A stretch of DNA of 47,598 nt from Thermoflexus hugenholtzii JAD2 (GTDB lineage: Bacteria; Chloroflexota; Anaerolineae; J036; Brachytrichaceae): assembly GCA_945877855.1 (NCBI GenBank), contig CAMDWA010000013.1:1-47598 (forward strand). Reading direction: 5' to 3'. Within the stretch, counting starts at the first letter, position 1. Each line of letters begins with the position of its first letter. The notes under the pieces are model-generated. The model was not told where the DNA came from. It saw only the letters and a program-made list of their open reading frames with translations, and searched no databases. The position numbers and the translations under genes were made by a program. Of the stretch, positions 42,037 to 47,598 are shown one piece after another.

Positions 42037-42108
42037 AGCGGGTGATGGGATTTGAACCCACGGCCCTCTGCTTGGGAAGCAGATGCTCTACCCCTGAGCT
42101 ACGCCCGC
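42037..42108 (-). tRNA. tRNA-Gly (anticodon CCC)
   Basis: The minus strand folds as a full cloverleaf. It has GCGGGCG for the acceptor 5' side, a D arm GCTC/GAGC and an anticodon stem TCTGC/GCAGA. The 7-nt loop TTCCCAA gives anticodon CCC (42074-42076). The T arm is GTGGG/CCCAT with loop TTCAAAT, and the acceptor 3' side is CACCCGC. The discriminator is U, as usual for Gly, and CCA is not encoded. Position 6 to 67 is a C-A mismatch in an otherwise paired acceptor stem. A terminator follows at once. Confidence 0.95.
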
Positions 42109-42186
42109 ATATTATTTTCAGGTATGATGAAAATATACCACAAAATCATTTGTGGTGTTGCAAAATTGAGAAAGTAGGAATTTGTT

Positions 42187-44268
42187 TTGTCACTGTTAAT
42201 CGCAACAAACCTGAGCCAGTCACTTGGCTCGACTGATGTATTTGAGGGGCTGAGTGTGGCGGTGCCGCACGAGGCCAAAATTGGCTTGATTGGGGCAAAT
42301 GGCATCGGCAAAACCACGCTGTTGCGGGTGTTGGCAGGGGCCGAGCGCCCAAGTTATGGGCAGGTGCAATTGGCCCAAGGCAAGCGCGTTGGCTATTTGC
42401 ATCAAGAGGCGGTCGAGGCGTTTGCCGCCACCAACAATACCTTGTTTGATGAGATGCAAGCCGCCTTTGCCAACGTCTTTGCCATCGAGCGGCGTTTGCG
42501 CGAGATTGAGCATTTGTTTGAAACCGACACTGCGCCGGATGAAGCCACACTCGACGAATATGGGCATTTGCAAGAGGAATTTACGCGGCTGGGCGGCTAT
42601 GAAATTGAGCAGCGAATACATCGCGCTTTAACCGGCCTCGGTTTTGGCGAGGCGGCGTGGCAAACCCGCACCAGTCATTTAAGCGGCGGGCAAAAAACGC
42701 GGGCGTTGTTGGCAAAATTATTGCTCGAGCAACCCGATGTGCTGATTTTGGACGAGCCGACCAATCATTTAGATATTGAGGCGATTGAATGGCTAGAAGG
42801 GATGCTGAAATCATGGAGCGGAGCCTTTATTATTAGCAGCCATGACCGTTATTTTTTAGATCGCGTGGTCGGCACGATTTGGGAGATGTCGCGTCCGGTG
42901 AATGGACGGGTGCGCTTAGCGATTTATCGCGGGAATTACAGCGCCTATATCATGCAACGGCAACAACGTTTTGAACGTGAAGTGTTTTTGTTTGACCAAC
43001 AAAAAGAGCATCTTGATCATGAGTTGGCGACGATTAAACGTGATTTGGACTTTTTGAAAGGTCAAAATGGCGATAAGTCGGTGACATGGGTAAAAGGCAA
43101 ATTAAAACGCCTCACCCGCGATGTGATGGTGATTGAACAATTGGGTGTGATGGCGGCGGAATCGCAACAATGGATGCAATTGGCTGAGCAATTGGAGGGC
43201 AGCACGCGCCCGTGGGGCTATGAAGAGGCGGTTTGGCATGTGCGTGGCTTGCGGCGACCCGCCTTGCCCGAAATGATTAGTATGACGCTTGCGCCCAATA
43301 ATCGCGGCAGTGATCAGGTGATTAAAACCAGCAAATTGGCGATTGGGTATGCCAGCACCCAAGACACGGCCAAAGTTTTATTTGAATGTGATGAATTGCA
43401 GTTGATGCGCGGAGCGCGGGTGGCTTTGATTGGGCCGAATGGGGCGGGCAAGACGACGTTTGTGCGCAGCATTTTGGACGATGTGCCGCCATTGCGGGGG
43501 CAGATTGAGTTGGGCGCAAGTGTGCGGGTGGGCTATTTTGCCCAAGCCCATGACGAGCTTGATACCAGCCAGCGCATTATTGACGAATTGCTGCGCCATT
43601 GGCCGAGCATGAATGAGGAACGGGCACGCCATTATTTAGCCCAATATTTGTTTCGTGGCGACGACATCTATAAATATATTCGCGGCCTGAGTGGGGGCGA
43701 GAAGGCGCGTTTGGCCTTGGCAATTTTGACACTGCGGGGCGCAAATTGTTTGGTGCTGGATGAGCCAACCAACCATTTAGATATTTGGGCACAAGAGGTG
43801 TTGCAAACGGCGTTGGCTTCATTCGATGGCACGATTTTATTGGTGTCGCATGATCGCTATTTGATTAATGCGTTGGCAAATCAGGTTTGGGAGATTCGCG
43901 ACGAGCGGCTAGAGGTTTATCGTGGTAGCTATGCCGAATTGATGGCATGGCGCGAGGCGCAAAAAGCAAGTAAGGCCGCAGCAGTGGAGGCACGTAAGCC
44001 AGTGCCAGCGCCGAGTGTTGCCCCGTCAGCCCCTGCAACCGCGCCCGCCATCAGCAAAAACGCAGCCCAAAAACAGGCCAAGCAATTGGCTGAGCTTGAA
44101 AAAAATATTGCGGCAACCGAGGCTAAATTGCGCGATTTGGCGGCTAAGTTAGATCAACAAGGCGGCAATTTGTCGCCTGCCAAGGTGATTGAGTTGAGTA
44201 CGAGTTATGCCGACACGCAGGTGTTGTTAGAGCGCTTGTTGGGGGAATGGGAAGGATTGGCGAATTAG
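42187..44268 (+). CDS. ABC-F family ATPase
   Basis: This 693-residue protein contains two ATP-binding cassettes and no membrane domain. The first has Walker A GANGIGKT (residues 36-43), LSGGQ (165-169) and ILDEPTNHLD. The second has GPNGAGKTT, LSGGEK and VLDEPTNHLD. The linker between them is long and charged, with the QQKEHLDHELATIKRDLDFL helix typical of ABC-F proteins acting at the ribosomal E site. The C-terminal 90 residues are an Ala/Pro stretch and a coiled coil. The start is TTG with AGGAA upstream. The family includes translation factors and antibiotic-resistance proteins, and the sequence does not decide between these. Confidence 0.9.
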   Translation: MSLLIATNLSQSLGSTDVFEGLSVAVPHEAKIGLIGANGIGKTTLLRVLAGAERPSYGQVQLAQGKRVGYLHQEAVEAFAATNNTLFDEMQAAFANVFAIERRLREIEHLFETDTAPDEATLDEYGHLQEEFTRLGGYEIEQRIHRALTGLGFGEAAWQTRTSHLSGGQKTRALLAKLLLEQPDVLILDEPTNHLDIEAIEWLEGMLKSWSGAFIISSHDRYFLDRVVGTIWEMSRPVNGRVRLAIYRGNYSAYIMQRQQRFEREVFLFDQQKEHLDHELATIKRDLDFLKGQNGDKSVTWVKGKLKRLTRDVMVIEQLGVMAAESQQWMQLAEQLEGSTRPWGYEEAVWHVRGLRRPALPEMISMTLAPNNRGSDQVIKTSKLAIGYASTQDTAKVLFECDELQLMRGARVALIGPNGAGKTTFVRSILDDVPPLRGQIELGASVRVGYFAQAHDELDTSQRIIDELLRHWPSMNEERARHYLAQYLFRGDDIYKYIRGLSGGEKARLALAILTLRGANCLVLDEPTNHLDIWAQEVLQTALASFDGTILLVSHDRYLINALANQVWEIRDERLEVYRGSYAELMAWREAQKASKAAAVEARKPVPAPSVAPSAPATAPAISKNAAQKQAKQLAELEKNIAATEAKLRDLAAKLDQQGGNLSPAKVIELSTSYADTQVLLERLLGEWEGLAN

Positions 44269-44325
44269 CGCAAAGACGCAAAGACGCGAAGTTTTCTGCA
44301 CCTTCGCGTCTTTGCGTCTTTGCGT
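44268..44325. repeat. palindrome of ACGCAAAG words behind the second peroxidase
   Basis: GCGCAAAGACGCAAAGACG with CGAAG on the left pairs with CTTCGCGTCTTTGCGTC on the right, a near-perfect stem of more than 20 bp. It separates two convergent genes and can terminate both. The word is close to that of 23772-23846. Confidence 0.9.
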
Positions 44326-44333
44326 GAGATTTT

Positions 44334-45800
44334 TTACCCAATCGGGTTAATATCATTCACAAACTTGACCAGATCAGCCATTTCAAACATGCCGAAGGTG
44401 CTGCCGAGGAAAGGCCGCCAAGTCGGGCGTTTGCGCAGGTATGAGCCGGGGTCATTTTGTAGCAAACCCATAAAGACCTCGCCGACCAAGCGGCTGCCGA
44501 CAGGGCCGAGGTTATTGCCGCCATTGCCCAACACCGCCGCCTCGCGCAAAATGTAATACCACAGCGGGGTGTCGGCATCGACTGCCGGAATACCGCTATT
44601 GATTTCATCGGGCTGCAAGATGACAGCGCCCATAAAATTGGCGATTTGCTGCCCAGACGGCAGTTTTTGAATTTTGCCACGCAGCAAATTGCGCACCGAC
44701 AATTTGGCGAGATCAGGATTGCCAGCATCGCTGGTCGGCATGCCCGCCAGCGTAAAGAGCGAGTTGGCGATTTTGGTGTCGATCTTGCGGGTGAAGTTGA
44801 GCGGCACACCGCTCACGCCCAAATTGTAAAAGCGTCGCCAATCGATAATCCAATTGCTGGGCAAGGTGGGCGAGCCAAACATGCCGCCATTGCCGGTAAA
44901 GGTGAAAAGCAGGTCGAGTGAGGTGTCGAAGAAAACGCGATTGTGGCTATAGCTATCCCGCACCATGCTATGCCCCAAACGATAGGCCGCCACCGAAAAT
45001 TCGACCGGCATGAAGGGGCGTTGCCCACTCAGCACTTTGTAAAACATCGGGCCGTTGTTTTCGATTGAGGCAAACACGCCCGGGCGAATGAGACGGCGCA
45101 CAAAATCGTTCCATACAATCCATTGATAATGCCATGTGACGATACGCTGCGCCCGTTTAAAGGGCGATTCGCCGGGCCGCGCCACATCGTGCTCGGCAGA
45201 AAGGGTGGGCAGCGCGTCTAATACCTTGTTATGAAATTTCATAAACAAGAGATGGGTTTGGGCTACCAACAAGTTTTCGTCGTTGCGCGGATCGGGAATA
45301 AAAGATGATTTGTCGGGGTTGCGCAAATGGTCGTTGGGCAGCGGATTGGGTCCAACATCGCCAGTGGGGGTGCTTAGCCCAATTTTGAATCGGGCGGCAG
45401 TGGGTGGGCCTTCATACATGCCTTTGCTTTCGGCATTATTGGGGCCTTTGCCATATAGGCTGTCTAACTCTAACTCGGGTGATCGCAATTGAGTGGGGCT
45501 TGTGACCCCACCGACAATGCCGCCTTCTTTGGTAAACGACAAATCGTGATCGATAAATTGCCCCAAATAGGTATAACCGGCTGGAATGGGTGAATCGCTG
45601 GCGACAGGGTCATTGTCGCGCATACTGTTGCCCAAGTCGATTAAAACTTGGTCGGGCAGGTTATTGGCCGGTAGATCTGGAAACATGCGCCCAAATTTTC
45701 CGGCTGGCAAAACCTCGCGCGTGGCTGGCTTGTTGGCAGTTGCCAATGCCTTGGTTAGCGGCGTGGTGTTGCCATGAAGTGTAAGATTTTTTTTGGCCAT
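44334..45800 (-). CDS. animal-type haem peroxidase without signal peptide
   Basis: This 488-residue member of the myeloperoxidase/cyclooxygenase superfamily has the distal site GQFIDHD (Asp84, His85), the Arg172/Glu175 pair in DPRNDEN and the proximal His277 in AYRLGHSMV. The whole catalytic frame is shared with the peroxidase at 22054, including KFHN, HYQWIVWNDF and EFSVAAYR. It has no signal peptide and no proline-rich tail, so it is probably cytoplasmic or exported by another route. Substrates of bacterial members are largely unknown. It is convergent with the ABC-F gene, and the word-repeat palindrome lies between them. Confidence 0.9.
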   Translation of the reverse strand: MAKKNLTLHGNTTPLTKALATANKPATREVLPAGKFGRMFPDLPANNLPDQVLIDLGNSMRDNDPVASDSPIPAGYTYLGQFIDHDLSFTKEGGIVGGVTSPTQLRSPELELDSLYGKGPNNAESKGMYEGPPTAARFKIGLSTPTGDVGPNPLPNDHLRNPDKSSFIPDPRNDENLLVAQTHLLFMKFHNKVLDALPTLSAEHDVARPGESPFKRAQRIVTWHYQWIVWNDFVRRLIRPGVFASIENNGPMFYKVLSGQRPFMPVEFSVAAYRLGHSMVRDSYSHNRVFFDTSLDLLFTFTGNGGMFGSPTLPSNWIIDWRRFYNLGVSGVPLNFTRKIDTKIANSLFTLAGMPTSDAGNPDLAKLSVRNLLRGKIQKLPSGQQIANFMGAVILQPDEINSGIPAVDADTPLWYYILREAAVLGNGGNNLGPVGSRLVGEVFMGLLQNDPGSYLRKRPTWRPFLGSTFGMFEMADLVKFVNDINPIG

Positions 45801-46014
45801 AGTGATTAAATGATAGCGACGACAACCAAGATGTCAATGAAAATATACTTATAAATATCATTGTTGCGTTAAAAATGAGACTAAAGGTGGAAAGTGTAAT
45901 CACGCGAGCGGCTGAAAATGTAAATCAAATGTAAATGCATTTTGAAATAGGCAAAATAATGAACGCTGTCAGCTACAATTATTTTTATCTCAGTTTTTTG
46001 AACAGGAAGGTGAC

Positions 46015-46665
46015 ATGCAAAATCGGCGTTTAGATAGAAAAAGATCATTGTTACATGTGGCCCAGAAATATGTGGTGTCGGCCTTTGTTGCGGTTAGCTT
46101 TGTGGCCTATGCCTTACACGAGCGGCATAATAATGTGGATGCGGTCGGCAGCACGCCCCCGCCACAACCGACACGCAGCGCCGAGATCAGCCCCACCCGT
46201 TTGGTGGTGACAAGTGTGCCTGTTTTGCCGACGGTGGTTTTGCCAACTGTGACCCCGCCGGTGATTGCGGTTGCACCCAATACCGCTCCCATTCGCCCGA
46301 CGGCAGCCAGTAGCGCACCCCCGCCCACTGCGACCAAGCCGCCAGCGACACCCACTGCCGCCGCCAACAAAAACGCCATTTATAAAGATGGTCTGTTTAA
46401 GGGCAAAATTGCCGATGCGTTTTTTGGGCCATTGCAAGTGAGTGTGTTAATTAATAATGGCAAGATTGCCGACGTGCAATTTATCGATTACCCCCATGAC
46501 CGCCGCACCTCGGTGCGAATTAATAACCAAGCCAACCCAAGATTGCAATCGGAAGCCATTCAGAAGCAAAGTGCACAGGTTAATATTATTTCGGGGGCAA
46601 CACTCACCAGCCGCGCCTTTGTTGAATCGTTGCAAACGGCGTTAGATAGCGCAAAAATGAAATGA
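46015..46665 (+). CDS. membrane-anchored FMN-binding domain protein
   Basis: This 216-residue protein has an N-terminal membrane anchor (VVSAFVAVSFVAYAL) and a Pro/Thr/Ala-rich linker to about residue 120. The C-terminal FMN_bind domain (KDGLFKGKIADAFFGPLQVS) carries the flavinylation motif SGATLTS. Thr196 is the residue expected to carry FMN through a phosphoester. It should act outside the membrane in electron transfer. AGGAAGG precedes the ATG closely. The next gene, apbE, overlaps its stop by 4 bp and supplies the enzyme that attaches the flavin. Confidence 0.9.
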   Translation: MQNRRLDRKRSLLHVAQKYVVSAFVAVSFVAYALHERHNNVDAVGSTPPPQPTRSAEISPTRLVVTSVPVLPTVVLPTVTPPVIAVAPNTAPIRPTAASSAPPPTATKPPATPTAAANKNAIYKDGLFKGKIADAFFGPLQVSVLINNGKIADVQFIDYPHDRRTSVRINNQANPRLQSEAIQKQSAQVNIISGATLTSRAFVESLQTALDSAKMK

Positions 46666-47417
46666 TGAAGGAAACACGCCTGATGATGGGGATGCCTATC
46701 ACGGTTGAGGTGGTGGCACAAGCAGAAGCTGTCGCTACAAACGCTGCCATTGCCGATGTTTTTTTGTTTTTCGATTATGTTGATCGCACCTTTAGCCCGT
46801 ATAAAGCCGATAGTGAAATTTCGCGGCTTAACCAAGGGCATTTAACCTTGGCAACGGTCAGCAATCCGGTGCGCCATATTTTGGCCTTGGCCGAAGAAAC
46901 CAAACGCGACACCAACGGTTATTTTGATGTGTATCGCCAAGGAGTTTGCGACCCATCGGGTTTGGTGAAGGGTTGGGCCATTTATAACGCGGCGGCGATG
47001 TTAGCAGAACGCGGTTTTCGGCATTATTTTGTCGAAGCTGGGGGCGACATTCAGGCGATGGGTCATAACGAGGCCGGTGAAGCATGGCGCGTGGGTATTC
47101 GCAATCCATTTAATATGCATGAAATTGTCAAAGTGTTGTCGATTTGTGATTGCGGGGTAGCAACATCGGGCACGTATGTGCGCGGGCAACACATTTATAA
47201 CCCTAAGACGATGACCCCATTAAACAGCGATGTGCTTAGTTTAACGGTGATTGGCCCCAATATTTATGAGGCAGACCGTTTTGCGACGGCGGCTTTTGCG
47301 ATGGGCGCGGCTGGTATTGAATTTATTGAGCGGCTAGAGGGCTTCGAGGGCTATCAGATTGACCAGCATGGGATGGCCACATTTACCAGTGGTTTTGCCG
47401 CATGGGAGGCGCGATGA
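46662..47417 (+). CDS. apbE: FAD:protein FMN transferase
   Basis: This 251-residue ApbE family enzyme transfers FMN from FAD to a Thr in the SGAT motif of exported flavoproteins. Family features are TFSPYKADSEISRLNQG, DPSGLVKGWAIYNAA, the FAD-contact segment VEAGGDIQAMG and the Thr/Ser and Gly in CGVATSGTYVRG. A short length without a long signal peptide is seen in some groups, so its location is uncertain. It is translationally coupled to the FMN-binding gene upstream (ATGA) and to a truncated gene downstream (ATGA). Confidence 0.93.
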   Translation: MMKETRLMMGMPITVEVVAQAEAVATNAAIADVFLFFDYVDRTFSPYKADSEISRLNQGHLTLATVSNPVRHILALAEETKRDTNGYFDVYRQGVCDPSGLVKGWAIYNAAAMLAERGFRHYFVEAGGDIQAMGHNEAGEAWRVGIRNPFNMHEIVKVLSICDCGVATSGTYVRGQHIYNPKTMTPLNSDVLSLTVIGPNIYEADRFATAAFAMGAAGIEFIERLEGFEGYQIDQHGMATFTSGFAAWEAR

Positions 47418-47470
47418 TACAACGAATTGATCATTGGCTCAATGGGGTCACTAGATTACATTCAAAATAA
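47414..47470 (+). pseudogene. 5' remnant of a third gene of the flavinylation operon
   Basis: The frame starts at an ATG overlapping the apbE stop (ATGA) and reads MIQRIDHWLNGVTRLHSK before TAA. The first 13 residues look like the start of the membrane or oxidoreductase protein that commonly follows apbE in such operons, where the next residues are usually MYRLVLY-like. Here the similarity is lost after GVT and the frame ends. I infer that the gene has been cut by an insertion or deletion at about 47450. Confidence 0.5.
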
Positions 47471-47476
47471 GAGCAA

Positions 47477-47577
47477 ATGACGCAAGTCCACTTACTCCAA
47501 ATTACCTAGTAATATAAGCCCGCCCGAATTTGACGATTTGCCAAACCGGCCACAGCACAAGTGCGACTTGCGTGATT
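47477..47577. mobile_element. possible end of a mobile element with inverted repeats
   Basis: AAATGACGCAAGTCCAC near 47476-47491 and, on the other strand, AAATCACGCAAGTCGCAC near 47561-47578 are inverted copies. They lie directly after the point where the third operon gene loses its expected sequence. With the partial minus-strand ORF between them and the window edge, this looks like the end of an insertion, but the element is not complete here. Confidence 0.3.
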
Positions 47578-47598
47578 TTTAAAGTGATTTCGATCCAT
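47506..47598 (-). CDS. partial ORF entering from the right edge, possible transposase C-terminus
   Basis: The minus strand is open from the window edge to a TAG at 47506. It reads DRNHFKNHASRTCAVAGLAN and then RQIRAGLYY. The basic, aromatic-ended tail could be the C-terminus of a transposase, but I do not recognise the family and the fragment is short. It starts outside the window. Confidence 0.25.
   Translation of the reverse strand: MDRNHFKNHASRTCAVAGLANRQIRAGLYY

Noticed and set aside
42138-42155. Inverted repeat CCACAAA/TTTGTGG upstream of the tRNA and ABC-F gene as an operator
   Set aside because: It is only 7 bp per arm, no regulator is nearby, and it may be chance or part of the tRNA promoter.

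Overview
This is a compact bacterial chromosome segment, most likely from a member of the Chloroflexota (inference). The clues are a Tat/lipobox sugar-binding lipoprotein with an A/P/T-rich linker, a membrane-anchored baseplate-J-like protein, animal-type haem peroxidases, many small catabolic enzymes of the PhyH, SDR, enolase and TIM-barrel families, and moderate GC. I see no rRNA, CRISPR array or phage region. There is one tRNA, Gly(CCC). The extreme right end may hold the tail of a mobile element.

Layout. 0.1-5.2 kb: a TPR protein divergent from a baseplate-J-like membrane protein, then a membrane protein, a VOC protein and a hydrolase. 4.4-10.9 kb, minus strand: a polysaccharide operon of GT4 glycosyltransferase, exported protein, Wzy/WaaL-like polymerase or ligase, initiating phosphoglycosyl transferase, Wzx-like flippase and hydrolase. 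11.2-17.5 kb, plus strand: an amidohydrolase with an 11-residue coupled leader ORF, a three-gene module matching E. coli yjfL-yjfM-yjfC, a homocysteine methyltransferase, a Gfo/Idh/MocA oxidoreductase and thioredoxin. 17.6-20.8 kb: a TIM-barrel isomerase, an adenosine-deaminase family enzyme, and prfB with its +1 frameshift site. 20.9-41.8 kb: a long, mostly minus-strand catabolic region with E1 beta and E1 alpha of a 2-oxo acid dehydrogenase separated by a secreted haem peroxidase, a PhyH oxygenase, an adenylosuccinate-lyase-family enzyme, a TIM-barrel isomerase, an enolase-superfamily dehydratase, an SDR, and an ABC importer (binding protein and two permeases, no ATPase) under a divergent GntR regulator. 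It continues with a PIN toxin-antitoxin pair, a ThDP enzyme, a four-helix-bundle protein, an ALDH7-type dehydrogenase, an unknown protein, and an EF_0837-type amidohydrolase next to its SelA-like PLP partner. 42-47.6 kb: tRNA-Gly, an ABC-F ATPase, a second haem peroxidase, and an FMN-binding/ApbE flavinylation operon whose third gene is cut short.

The main unexplained signal is in the spacers. Seventeen intergenic gaps hold imperfect or perfect palindromes built from short tandem words of 6-8 nt. The words differ from gap to gap but the architecture is the same, and some arms run into the 3' ends of genes. Three further hairpins form a second family. One hairpin pair brackets a four-helix-bundle gene as near-identical direct repeats. 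Several genes that start transcription units have a TANNNT box 7-8 nt before the start codon and no Shine-Dalgarno sequence, which suggests leaderless mRNAs.
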